From Rhodobacteraceae bacterium HLUCCO07 (lineage in GTDB: Bacteria > Pseudomonadota > Alphaproteobacteria > Rhodobacterales > Rhodobacteraceae), in contig LJSU01000016.1 of the NCBI GenBank assembly GCA_001314705.1, positions 124,001 to 188,000 on the forward strand: a DNA stretch of 64,000 nt, given 5' to 3'. The notes beneath the pieces are model-generated. The model saw only the letters and a list, made by a program, of their open reading frames with translations. It did no database searches and was not told the DNA's origin. Below are positions 47,786 to 55,922 of this stretch, piece after piece. Numbering within the stretch: the stretch's first letter is position 1; each line of letters starts with the position of its first letter. The translations under genes and the position numbers were made by a program.

Positions 47786-48117
47786 GTTTCCCCGTTTTTG
47801 GAGATAGGGCGCGGAACTGTCCCGGATCTGTCAAGGCTGTCGGGTTTGGAAATCCTGCGCGCATCCGGATGAGACCCGCATTTTAGCCAAATTCCAGACA
47901 GATGACGTTTGCGCGTTGGGGGCGAGCGCGATATTTTCAAACCTGCCCGAGTCAGGATGGCCGGACCCAGTTTCAAAAGTCGCGTGTGGTGAGTAGGGAG
48001 CACGTGGGGAGACGGAGGGTTCTGGTTGTGCCGGGGCCCTCCGTTCATGTGTTGGGGCCGTGTTGCGCGGGCGGACGCCTCCGGCGGGAGTATTTCGGGC
48101 AAGATGAAGGGGCGGGA
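47786..48117. other. Gene-poor stretch with one repeat copy
   Basis: 332 bases in which I find no convincing coding region. It contains the second copy of the 22-base intergenic repeat at 48088-48109, which is close to the 3' end of the EVE-domain gene. The rest shows no tRNA or promoter motif that I can identify. Confidence 0.5.
48088..48109 (+). repeat. Intergenic repeat, copy 2 (GAGTATTT...GGCAAGATGAAG)
   Basis: Twenty of 22 bases match 2983-3004. The upstream CGCCTCCGGCGG could pair to a short stem. This copy is nine bases past the stop of the convergent EVE gene, so in both places the element sits between genes and not in them. Confidence 0.6.
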
Positions 48118-48537
48118 TCAGGGATCGACGCCGCCCAGTTCACAAATGATGCGCCATTCCGCGTCGGTGACGGGTTGCACCGAGAGGCGCGAATTCTTTA
48201 CCAGCACCATGTCGGCCAGGCGGGGGTCGGACTTGATCTCGTCGAGGGTGACGGGGCGGGGCAGCGTGGACAACGCCTTGATGTCGACGCATTCCCAGCG
48301 GGTGTCGTCCGTGGTGCTGTCGGGGTGCGCCTCGGCGATGATCTCGACGATGCCGACGATCCGCTTCTCGTTGACCGAGTGGTAGAAAAAGCCGCGGTCG
48401 CCGCGTTTCATTTCGCGCATGAAATTGCGGGCCTGGTAGTTGCGCACGCCATCCCATTCCTCGCCTGCATCGCCGCGGGCGAGCTGATCGTCCCAGCCCC
48501 ATGTGTTGGGCTCGGATTTGAACAGCCAGTAGCGCAT
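48118..48537 (-). CDS. EVE domain-containing protein
   Basis: A 139-aa EVE (PUA-like) domain protein. Members of the fold bind modified nucleotides in DNA or RNA. It begins MRYWLFKSEPNTWGWDDQL, with the aromatic cage residues, and includes GVRNYQARNFMREMKRGD and GFFYHSVNEKRIVGIVEI. I use the ATG at 48537 and not the earlier in-frame start at 48558. Start and YciI stop overlap as TGATG. Confidence 0.92.
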   Translation of the reverse strand: MRYWLFKSEPNTWGWDDQLARGDAGEEWDGVRNYQARNFMREMKRGDRGFFYHSVNEKRIVGIVEIIAEAHPDSTTDDTRWECVDIKALSTLPRPVTLDEIKSDPRLADMVLVKNSRLSVQPVTDAEWRIICELGGVDP

Positions 48538-48806
48538 CAGCCGATCACCTTTTTCCATTCGATGAGATTGACGGACTCGAAAAGACCGGCCTTGGTATAG
48601 GGGTCGTTGTCGGCCCAGTCCTGGGCCTGCTCCATGGTCTCGACATCGAGGACCACCAGCGATCCGGCCATTTCACCATCGACGATGAGCGGCCCGGCCT
48701 GGGTCACGATGCCGGTTTCCTCGATGTAATCGAGATGGGCGGCGCGGTTCTCGCGGCGCAGTTCGATCTTGCCGGGCATGTCCCGGGCGATGAGAGCGAC
48801 GAGCAT
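48537..48806 (-). CDS. YciI family protein
   Basis: An 89-aa ferredoxin-like fold protein of the YCII group: LVALIARDMPGKIELRRENR, HLDYIEETGIVTQAGPLI with the putative active-site His, and WADNDPYTKAGLFESV. The reaction is unknown. It overlaps the downstream EVE gene by one base and follows gpsA with no gap, so gpsA, yciI and EVE are probably co-transcribed with tsaD. Confidence 0.92.
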   Translation of the reverse strand: MLVALIARDMPGKIELRRENRAAHLDYIEETGIVTQAGPLIVDGEMAGSLVVLDVETMEQAQDWADNDPYTKAGLFESVNLIEWKKVIG

Positions 48807-49769
48807 CTATTCCTCCTTAAGGGGTCTGGACAGCAGGGTTTGCAGGGCCTGCGTGGCGGTGAGGCGACCGGCGCAGAGATCGGCGACGGTGGCGCAGATC
48901 GGCATGTCGATCTGCAACTCGGTGGCCCATTCGGTGACGGCGCGGGCGGTGGCCACGCCTTCGACGGTGATCACGGGATCGAGGGCCTCGCCGCGGCCGA
49001 GCGCGAGACCGTGGCGATAGTTGCGCGAGAGGTCCGAGGTGCAGGTGAGCGCGAGATCGCCAAGCCCCGAGAGGCCCATGAGCGTCTCGGACCGGGCGCC
49101 GCGTTCGAGGGCGAGGCGCTGCATCTCGGCAAAGCCGCGGGTCATGAGCGCGGCGCGGGCACTGTCGCCCATCCCGAGGCCGATCGCGGCACCACAGGCT
49201 ATGGCGATGACGTTCTTGAGCGCCCCGCCCAGCTCGGCGCCGATGGTGTCGGTGCTGCGGTATATGCGCAGGTTGGGCGTTGTCAGAGACTGTTGCAGGG
49301 TCTTGCCGGTGGCGTCGTCGGCACAGGCCAGGGTGAGCGCGGTCGGCAGGCCATGGGCGATGTCGGCGGCAAAGCTGGGGCCGGTGAGGATGGCCGGTTG
49401 CGCATCGGGAGCGTGGCGGGCGATGGTCTCGACCGGGCCGAGATGGGTTTCAAGGTCGATCCCCTTGCAACAGGCGACAAGGGGGCGCGGGCCGAGCGTG
49501 GCGGCGTGGTCGTCGAGAAAGCCGCGCAGGGTCTGCATCGGCACCGAGAGCAGCGCGGGGATCTCCGAGGGGAGCGCCCCAAGATCGTCGGACAGAAGGA
49601 TGTTCTCGGGCAGTTTCAGCCCGGGCAGGCGGCGGGTGTTCTGCCGCGTGTTGCGCATTTCCGCGACATGGTCGGGGTCATGCGCCCAGAGCAGGATGTC
49701 GCCGCCATTCTGTGCCAGCGATATGGCCAGCGCGGTGCCGAACGCGCCGGACCCGAGGATCGCGATCAT
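48807..49769 (-). CDS. gpsA: Glycerol-3-phosphate dehydrogenase [NAD(P)+]
   Basis: GpsA makes sn-glycerol-3-phosphate for phospholipids. The 320-aa protein has the NAD fold [19 protein letters not shown], the [17 protein letters not shown] loop, [19 protein letters not shown] with the catalytic Lys, and [20 protein letters not shown] use the ATG at 49769; the frame continues far upstream but only as a shadow inside tsaD. It overlaps tsaD by four bases. Confidence 0.96.
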   Translation of the reverse strand: MIAILGSGAFGTALAISLAQNGGDILLWAHDPDHVAEMRNTRQNTRRLPGLKLPENILLSDDLGALPSEIPALLSVPMQTLRGFLDDHAATLGPRPLVACCKGIDLETHLGPVETIARHAPDAQPAILTGPSFAADIAHGLPTALTLACADDATGKTLQQSLTTPNLRIYRSTDTIGAELGGALKNVIAIACGAAIGLGMGDSARAALMTRGFAEMQRLALERGARSETLMGLSGLGDLALTCTSDLSRNYRHGLALGRGEALDPVITVEGVATARAVTEWATELQIDMPICATVADLCAGRLTATQALQTLLSRPLKEE

Positions 49770-50860
49770 GCCTTGGCTCCCTTCTTGCCCGAGCCCAGAA
49801 GGGCCGGTTGGTTTGCGTCGAGCGGCCAGCGCGGACGCGCGGCCAATGTCATGTCGTCCTGTTCGCCATGGGCAAAGCGTTCGAGACCCGCATAGGCTAT
49901 CATCGCCGCGTTGTCGGTGCAAAGCGCCAGCGGTGGAGCGAGGAAGCGGGTGGCATGATCGGTCGCAAGCGTCTCTAACCTTGCCCGAATGGCGGTATTC
50001 GCGGCGACACCGCCGGCCACGGCAAGGACCGGCACGGGCGGGTCTTCGGCAAGGTAGAGCGCCAGGGCGCGGGCGGTTTTCTCGGCCAGCACATCGACCA
50101 CGGCGGCCTGGAACGCGGCGCAGAGGTCGGCGCGGTCCTGCCGGGTGAGGCCGCCCTTGTCGGCGACAATCGCGTCGCGGGCGCGCAGGAGCGCGGTTTT
50201 CAGACCCGAGAACGAGAGGTCGCAACCGGGCCGGTCCAGCAGCGGGCGGGGGAAGCGGAAGCGGGTGGGGTTGCCATGCGCGGCCGCGGCCTGAACCGCG
50301 GGGCCACCGGGCTGGGGCAGGGCGAGAAGGCGCGCGGTCTTGTCGAAGGCTTCGCCGGGGGCATCGTCGATGGTGCCGCCGATGCGCGAGAAATCGCCGT
50401 GACCACGGGTCAGCAGGAACTGGCAATGCCCCCCCGAGACGAGCAGCATGAGATAGGGATAGGCGATCCCGTCGGTGAGCCGCGGGGTGAGCGCATGGCC
50501 GGCAAGATGGTTGACGCCGATGAGCGGTTTGCCCGCCCCCGCGGCGAGCCCCTTGGCGCACATGACACCCGAGAGCACGCCGCCGATGAGGCCCGGCCCG
50601 GCGGTGACGGCGATGGCGTCCATGTCGGAAAGGGCCAGATCGGCCTGTAACAGAGCCTCTTTCACGCAGGTATCGACCCGTTCGGCATGGGCACGGGCGG
50701 CGATTTCGGGGACGACGCCGCCATAGTCGGCATGAAGCTCGGCCTGGCCATAGACAACCGACGACAGGATGCGCGCCGCGCTGGGCACGCCACGGACCAC
50801 GGCGGCGGCAGTGTCGTCGCAACTGCTTTCGATACCGAGGATGGTCAGCGTGTCGCCCAT
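49766..50860 (-). CDS. tsaD: tRNA N6-adenosine threonylcarbamoyltransferase TsaD
   Basis: TsaD transfers the threonylcarbamoyl group to A37 of tRNA with help from TsaB and TsaE. The 364-aa ASKHA protein has [33 protein letters not shown], the metal-binding [14 protein letters not shown], and [14 protein letters not shown]. The ATG at 50860 is the family start. A TTAGAGAC octamer lies at 49971 (coding strand). It diverges from hemD. Confidence 0.97.
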   Translation of the reverse strand: MGDTLTILGIESSCDDTAAAVVRGVPSAARILSSVVYGQAELHADYGGVVPEIAARAHAERVDTCVKEALLQADLALSDMDAIAVTAGPGLIGGVLSGVMCAKGLAAGAGKPLIGVNHLAGHALTPRLTDGIAYPYLMLLVSGGHCQFLLTRGHGDFSRIGGTIDDAPGEAFDKTARLLALPQPGGPAVQAAAAHGNPTRFRFPRPLLDRPGCDLSFSGLKTALLRARDAIVADKGGLTRQDRADLCAAFQAAVVDVLAEKTARALALYLAEDPPVPVLAVAGGVAANTAIRARLETLATDHATRFLAPPLALCTDNAAMIAYAGLERFAHGEQDDMTLAARPRWPLDANQPALLGSGKKGAKA

Positions 50861-50940
50861 GGTGTTTCCATTGCGTGGCCCCTTTGCGGCAGGTAACACC
50901 GGTCAAGCGCCAATAACAAGTTGGCCCGTGGTGGCATGTG

Positions 50941-51672
50941 ATGAAACCCGTGATCCTCCTGACCCGTCCCGACACCGCCGCCCGGCCTTTTGCCGATGCG
51001 CTGCGGGCGCAGCTGGGCGCCGTCCGGATCGTGCAATCGCCGCTTCTGCGGATCGAATGGCTGGCGGCGGACCTGCCAGGGGGCGTGCCGATCTTTACCT
51101 CGCCGCGCGCGGTCGAGGGGTTCGTGCGCGCGGGTGGAGATGCGGGTGGCGGCTGCTGGTGCGTGGGCGATGCCACGGCCCGGGCCGCGACAGAGGCGGG
51201 ATTCACCGCGCGTTCGGCCAGCGGCGATGCAAGGGCGCTGGTCGCGGCGATTCTGGAGAGCGGCGAGGCCGGGCTGTTCGTGCATGTCCGGGGGCGCCAC
51301 GCGATTGCCGATCTGGCGGCGATCCTGAGCGACGCAGGACGCGAGACGCGTTCGGCGGTGGTCTATGACCAGGTGACACAGCCGCTGACCCCGGAGGCGC
51401 GGTCGCTTCTGCATGGCAAGGCGCCGGTGGTGCTCCCCCTGTTTTCGCCACGCACGGCACGACAGTTTGTAAAGGAGTACCGCGCTGACCCCGCGATGCG
51501 AGCGCCGCTTTTCATCGCGGCGATGAGCGCGGCCGTGCGCGATGCGCTGGGCGATATCGATGCCCGTGCGTTGAGCATTGCCGCGCATCCGGATGCGCAA
51601 GGGATGCGTGACGCGGTGCAAGGACTGATCGACGCAGCGAGGCGGCTTGAGGCCGGGCCGGGTCACAAGTAA
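50941..51672 (+). CDS. hemD: Uroporphyrinogen-III synthase
   Basis: HemD closes and rearranges hydroxymethylbilane to uroporphyrinogen III in tetrapyrrole synthesis. The 243-aa protein has the two-domain HemD layout: [35 protein letters not shown], and [18 protein letters not shown]. The family is poorly conserved, but length, motifs and the neighbours, a mitofilin-like gene and hemY, support it. GTG at 50938 and ATG at 50941 are both possible starts; I use the ATG. Confidence 0.9.
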   Translation: MKPVILLTRPDTAARPFADALRAQLGAVRIVQSPLLRIEWLAADLPGGVPIFTSPRAVEGFVRAGGDAGGGCWCVGDATARAATEAGFTARSASGDARALVAAILESGEAGLFVHVRGRHAIADLAAILSDAGRETRSAVVYDQVTQPLTPEARSLLHGKAPVVLPLFSPRTARQFVKEYRADPAMRAPLFIAAMSAAVRDALGDIDARALSIAAHPDAQGMRDAVQGLIDAARRLEAGPGHK

Positions 51673-51728
51673 GGTCGATTGGATTGAACTGAGTTTTTCC
51701 ACGTCGAGATTCGGGAAGGTGGTAGCAG

Positions 51729-53033
51729 GTGGCAAAGACATCGAAACCGAAGAATGAGCCGGACACCGGGCATGAGGTCGATGCCGACAAGCTCAGAACT
51801 GCAATTCAGGATGTGGTGGCAGAGGTGCCTGAACGGCCCGTCGCGAGGGATCCCGAGACATCGCCGGATGACATGGCCATGGAAGCCGTCGACCGTGACG
51901 ATGCGGACACGCTGCCAAAGGATGCGAGCGACGACGCCGAAGCACCCGATGCCGACGGTGCCGAAGAGGCCACGCAAGCACCGGAACCCGATGAACCCGA
52001 ACAAGCCGACTCTGGCCCCTGGGTGGGCAGCGAGACGGCCAGCGCGCAATCCGCCGAGCCCGTGGTGATCCGCAAGGGCGGGTTTTTGCCGATGCTCATC
52101 GGCGGAGTTCTGGCTGCGGGGATCGGATTCGGCGCGGCGTTCTATATCCTGCCCGAGGTCTGGCCGGGCCTGGGCGATGACGACGCGTTCGAGGCGCAGG
52201 TGAGCGAACGGCTGGACGAACAGGCGCAGGCGATCGAGGCATTGCAGGACGCCGAGCCGGACCTTGGCCCCATCGAGGCGCGGCTTGACGATCTCGAAGG
52301 GATGCAGGGCGCGATCGACACGCTCGACGGGCGGGTCGATGACATGGCCGAGGCGATGTCGGCGCTTGAAACCCGGGTGAACGATCTGGAAAAGCGGCCC
52401 GTCACGGAAAGCGCGTCGCCCGAGGCCGTGGAGGCCTATGAACGCGAGTTGCAGGCGGTGCAGGACGCGATGGCCGAGCAGCGCGCCGAGATCGAGGAGC
52501 TTTTGGCCGAGGCCGCGGAGAAGGAGGCCAGCGCCGAGAAGAGTGCGGAGGAGGTGGCGACACGGACGGCGATGACCCGAATCCTGACCGCGCTCGATAC
52601 GGGGACGGGTTTCGCCGAAGCGGCCGAGGAGCTGGCGGCGCAGGATGTGGACCTGCCGCCGGAATTGGCCGGGGTCGCGGATTCGGGCGTGGATACGATG
52701 GCGGACCTGGCCAGCGCCTTTCCCGACGCGGCACGCGCGGCACTGGCCGAGGCGCGCAGGGACGAAGACGGCGGGTTCGTGACCTTCCTCAAGGATCAGT
52801 TGGGGGTTCGCTCGCTCGAGCCGCGCGAGGGCGACGATGCCGATGCGATCCTGAGCCGGGCCGAGGCGGCGGTCAATGAAGGTCGGCTCACGGATGCGAT
52901 GGCCGAGATCGACACCCTGCCCGAGTCCGCGCGGGCGGCGATGTCGGACTGGATGGATCGGGCGCAGGCACGGGCGGATGCGGTCGCCGCCGCCGAGGCG
53001 CTGGGCGCGGATCTGGATTTGAACCGGGGATAA
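51729..53033 (+). CDS. Mitofilin-like (COG4223) membrane protein
   Basis: A 434-aa alphaproteobacterial relative of mitochondrial Mic60/mitofilin. An acidic, low-complexity N-terminal region of about 110 residues precedes one membrane helix (GFLPMLIGGVLAAGIGFGAAF). A long coiled coil follows (VSERLDEQAQAIEALQD ... ERELQAVQDAMAEQRAEIEE), then a C-terminal helical domain. It starts with GTG at 51729, and the next gene, hemY, begins four bases later. The hemD-mitofilin-hemY order is characteristic of alphaproteobacteria. Confidence 0.88.
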   Translation: MAKTSKPKNEPDTGHEVDADKLRTAIQDVVAEVPERPVARDPETSPDDMAMEAVDRDDADTLPKDASDDAEAPDADGAEEATQAPEPDEPEQADSGPWVGSETASAQSAEPVVIRKGGFLPMLIGGVLAAGIGFGAAFYILPEVWPGLGDDDAFEAQVSERLDEQAQAIEALQDAEPDLGPIEARLDDLEGMQGAIDTLDGRVDDMAEAMSALETRVNDLEKRPVTESASPEAVEAYERELQAVQDAMAEQRAEIEELLAEAAEKEASAEKSAEEVATRTAMTRILTALDTGTGFAEAAEELAAQDVDLPPELAGVADSGVDTMADLASAFPDAARAALAEARRDEDGGFVTFLKDQLGVRSLEPREGDDADAILSRAEAAVNEGRLTDAMAEIDTLPESARAAMSDWMDRAQARADAVAAAEALGADLDLNRG

Positions 53034-53037
53034 CGGA

Positions 53038-54531
53038 ATGCTGTGGTCACTTATCAAGATTGTCCTTTTCGTTGTCCTTGTCGCCATGGCGACATTGGGG
53101 GCGGGGTATCTTCTGGAAATGGAGGGCGGTGTGCGCATCGCCTTTGCCGGGCAGGAAATCACGCTCACCCCGCTGATGTCGGTGATCGTGGCGCTGCTGG
53201 TGATCCTGGCCGTGTGGCTGTTCCTGCGGCTCTTCGGACTGCTGATCGCGATGCTCAAATTCCTCAACGGGGACGAGACGGCGTTGTCGCGCTGGTTCGA
53301 CCGCAACCGCGAACGCAAGGGGTATGATGCGCTCGCACAGGGGATGCTGGCGCTGGCCTCGGGTGAGGGCAAGCTGGCCATGAGCAAGGCCGGAAAGGCC
53401 GAGAAATACCTGCGTAAACCGGAACTGACCAACCTTCTGACCGCGCAGGCGGCCGAGATGACGGGCGATGCGCGGAAGGCCGAACAGGTCTACAAGCGAC
53501 TTCTGAAGCACGATTCGACCCGCTTTGTCGGTGTGCGCGGGATCATGAAGCAGAAGCTGGCCGAGGGTGACACGGACATGGCTCTGAAGCTGGCGCAGAC
53601 GGCCTTTGCGCTCAAGCCGGGCCATGCCGAGACGCAGGACGTGCTGCTCAAGCTCCAGGCGGAGAAAGCCGACTGGAAAGGCGCGCGCGAGACGCTGGCC
53701 GCCAAGCTGCGCCACGGAACATTGCCGCGCGACGTGCACAAGCGGCGCGAGGCGGTTCTGGCCTTGCAGGAGGCCAGGGACGTGATCGAGGAGGGGGCCA
53801 CGATCGAGGCGCGCGAGGCGGCGATCGCGGCCAACAAGCTGTCGCCCGACCTCGTTCCGGCGGCGGTGATGGCGGCGCGCATGTATATCGAGCAGGGCAA
53901 GCCACGCTATGCGGCGCGCGTCATAAAGAAGGCGTGGGAGGCCGCGCCGCATCCGGACCTTGCCGCCGCCTTTGCCGAGATCGCCCCGGATGAAACGCCC
54001 GCCGAGCGGCTCAAGCGGTTTGCCAAGCTTACGAAAATTCGGCCCGATCACCGCGAGACCCGGCTCTTGCTGGCCGAGCTTAACATCGCGGCCGAGGATT
54101 TCCCGCAGGCCCGGCGCGAGCTGGGCGACCTGCCCGAGCGTGACCCGGATGCGCGGGTGTTCACGATCATGGCCGCCATCGAACGCGGCGAGGGCGGATC
54201 GGACGCGGTGGTCAAGGGCTGGCTGGCCCGGGCGCTCAACGCGCCGCGGGGGCCGCAATGGGTGTGCGACAAGTGCCACCATATCCACGCCGAATGGGTT
54301 CCGGTCTGCGAGAATTGCGGTGCGCTCGACACGCTGAGCTGGACCGCGCCGCCGCAATCGCAGGTGACGATGCCCGCGGGGACCGAGATGCTGCCGCTGA
54401 TCGTGGGGGCGATCGGGGACGATTCGGATCGTGACGAGACCCGCGCGGAGGAGGAGGAGCCAGACGAAACCGAGATCATCGACGCGGAGGACGTCTTGCA
54501 CGAGCCGGCCCCGGAGCGGACGGACAAGTAG
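53038..54531 (+). CDS. hemY: Heme biosynthesis protein HemY (membrane TPR protein)
   Basis: A 497-aa inner-membrane protein of the HemY_N family. It begins with two membrane helices (SLIKIVLFVVLVAMATLGAG and VIVALLVILAVWLFLRLFGL), continues with several TPR-like repeats and ends with a CxxC-CxxC zinc-ribbon-like WVCDKCHHIHAEWVP / VCENCGALD and an acidic tail. This is not protoporphyrinogen oxidase HemY of Gram-positives. It is the last gene before the AT-richer accessory region. Confidence 0.9.
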   Translation: MLWSLIKIVLFVVLVAMATLGAGYLLEMEGGVRIAFAGQEITLTPLMSVIVALLVILAVWLFLRLFGLLIAMLKFLNGDETALSRWFDRNRERKGYDALAQGMLALASGEGKLAMSKAGKAEKYLRKPELTNLLTAQAAEMTGDARKAEQVYKRLLKHDSTRFVGVRGIMKQKLAEGDTDMALKLAQTAFALKPGHAETQDVLLKLQAEKADWKGARETLAAKLRHGTLPRDVHKRREAVLALQEARDVIEEGATIEAREAAIAANKLSPDLVPAAVMAARMYIEQGKPRYAARVIKKAWEAAPHPDLAAAFAEIAPDETPAERLKRFAKLTKIRPDHRETRLLLAELNIAAEDFPQARRELGDLPERDPDARVFTIMAAIERGEGGSDAVVKGWLARALNAPRGPQWVCDKCHHIHAEWVPVCENCGALDTLSWTAPPQSQVTMPAGTEMLPLIVGAIGDDSDRDETRAEEEEPDETEIIDAEDVLHEPAPERTDK

Positions 54532-54866
54532 AAAAGGACATTGGGACGGTTCCAAGTTTCAAGCGCTATCGTTCGGGGGACGCACTAAGCTGACTGGTAG
54601 ATTGTGATATTCATAATGAGCGCTAAACTCGACTTCTTCATGCAACTTGATCAAGACATTAGGTGCCCCGCTAAAATTCACATGTGACTTCAGGTGTAGT
54701 GGATTCACAAGATTTCTTGGCATGGCATTGATGCCGTGCTAGCGTATGGTGTGATCAAAGTCTTTAATTGCTCAAAATATGTTGACTCTTGAGGCATTTT
54801 GAGTCCTGTCGACTCTTGCTCACGATTCGTCCATGAGATACCTTACGAATCAATGTGGAGGAAGGT
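54532..54866. other. AT-richer intergenic region at the island's left edge
   Basis: 335 bases between hemY and the TIGR04255-like gene hold no convincing gene. Base use changes from the GC-rich neighbourhood to an AT-richer one at about 54.55 kb. The right half carries the GANTC cluster and inverted repeat listed separately. No terminator for hemY is obvious. Confidence 0.6.
54771..54851. promoter_or_regulatory. GANTC cluster and inverted repeat upstream of the cassette
   Basis: CTCAAAAT (54771-54778) and its exact reverse complement ATTTTGAG (54796-54803) form an inverted repeat with a 17-base spacer. Within 54784-54851 there are five GANTC sites: GACTC 54784, GAGTC 54801, GACTC 54811, GATTC 54824 and GAATC 54847. 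GANTC is the target of the alphaproteobacterial cell-cycle methylase CcrM. GACTCTTG is repeated at 54784 and 54811. The site lies directly before the first gene of the cassette. Confidence 0.6.
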
Positions 54867-55619
54867 GTGTCCGTATCGCGACTGCCAAAGGTACTTGAGC
54901 AAGAACCGCTCGTGGACGCGCTCTGCGAGTTGCGTATAGAGGCATCGGCACCCCTCGCGGACATATTGCCTGGCATTCTCTATCATAAGCTGGACCCGAA
55001 GCCGACTTTGAACCGGCTGCCAGCGGCAGAGATACCTAAACCGATGCGCGCAAATGATCCCGCTTTGCACTATGCACCTACGCAGCGTTTAGAGTGGGGT
55101 AACTATGTGATAGCTGTTGGTGATCGCAACGTGATCATCAGTTGTAAGCTTCCTTACCCAAAATGGCCGAACTTCAAGGCGAAAATACTTGAGGTAGTCA
55201 GTTTGATTTCCGAGATCGGCGTTGCGGGTAAGGTCGAGCGCTTCTCGGTTAAGTATGTGAACTTGATTGAGGCTCCGAGCCTCGCGGAACAGATAGAAAA
55301 GATAGATCTAACGCTTCGCATCGGCGGGCTTGAAGTGTGCGACGACCATATAAACATTAAGGTTCACCATGTCGAAGGGGATACTACCCATATCCTGACC
55401 GTTATCACTGGTGCGAATGCTAGAATGCCCGGTGGGCGGGAAGCCTTTGGCGTTGTAGTTGACATAGATTCTATTCGGAACATCCAGCCGACTCCGTTCG
55501 ATGAGTTTGCACAGGGGCTGGAGGAACAACTTGAGACACTACGTCAGTCGAACAAAGTGAATTTCTTCGACTGCTTGAAACAAAGCACTGTTAACGAAAT
55601 GGGGCCCGTCTATGAATGA
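54867..55619 (+). CDS. TIGR04255-like family protein, cassette gene 1
   Basis: A 250-aa soluble protein that resembles the sporadically distributed TIGR04255 family. It opens LPKVLEQEPLVDALCELRIE, has the central RFSVKYVNLIE, and ends with a helix and FFDCLKQSTVNEMGPVYE, the family-type ending. The function of the family is unknown. The GTG at 54867 sits five bases behind GGAGG (54857-54861); a GTG at 54855 is in frame but has no ribosome binding site. The stop and the start of the next gene overlap (ATGAATGA). Codon use is AT-richer than in neighbouring genes. Confidence 0.72.
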   Translation: MSVSRLPKVLEQEPLVDALCELRIEASAPLADILPGILYHKLDPKPTLNRLPAAEIPKPMRANDPALHYAPTQRLEWGNYVIAVGDRNVIISCKLPYPKWPNFKAKILEVVSLISEIGVAGKVERFSVKYVNLIEAPSLAEQIEKIDLTLRIGGLEVCDDHINIKVHHVEGDTTHILTVITGANARMPGGREAFGVVVDIDSIRNIQPTPFDEFAQGLEEQLETLRQSNKVNFFDCLKQSTVNEMGPVYE

Positions 55620-55914
55620 GATCGTTCTTCCTGGTACTATGACTGCCACCGTTGCGGTTGTTGGGCTTAACGCTGCGATTGCGGTGGGAAATGCTGCGTG
55701 GCCAGTACACGAACCAGTTTACGTTACTAAGCAAAACAATCCGACCTTCAGTTTCTTCGAAGCGTCTCTCGCTGGGGAGGCCAAAACATCTTGGCATGAT
55801 TTTGCGCAAGACATTGCCGCGGTCTTCGCGTCCTTGTCTGAGGGCCAAGAACCACTGGGAGCGGATTTTGAAGCGGTTTGGGACGAAAACATGGATACTC
55901 TGTATCAGTCCTGA
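55612..55914 (+). CDS. Unrecognised small protein, cassette gene 2
   Basis: A 100-aa protein of unknown family. The N-terminal half is rich in small and hydrophobic residues (MTATVAVVGLNAAIAVGNAA) and could be a membrane segment or signal-like helix. The C-terminal half is acidic (SLSEGQEPLGADFEAVWDEN). It begins inside the stop codon of gene 1 (8-base overlap), so it is almost certainly translated with it. Gene 3 starts eight bases after its stop. Confidence 0.68.
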   Translation: MNEIVLPGTMTATVAVVGLNAAIAVGNAAWPVHEPVYVTKQNNPTFSFFEASLAGEAKTSWHDFAQDIAAVFASLSEGQEPLGADFEAVWDENMDTLYQS

Positions 55915-55922
55915 TTGATAGA

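Noticed and set aside
48807-51206. Very long minus-strand frame extending gpsA upstream
   Set aside because: The extension is antisense-like or out-of-frame relative to tsaD and has no GpsA homology. The ATG at 49769 is the natural gpsA start, four bases into the tsaD stop.
51663-53432. Long minus-strand reading frame of 589 codons opposite the mitofilin-like gene
   Set aside because: It is the mirror of a real GC-rich gene, lacks any family motif, has low-complexity Arg/Pro/Gly-rich composition and no ribosome binding site. The plus-strand frame has the expected membrane helix and coiled coil.
53047-54555. Minus-strand frame of 502 codons opposite hemY
   Set aside because: It shows only shadow composition with no recognisable domain, whereas the plus strand encodes a clear HemY protein.
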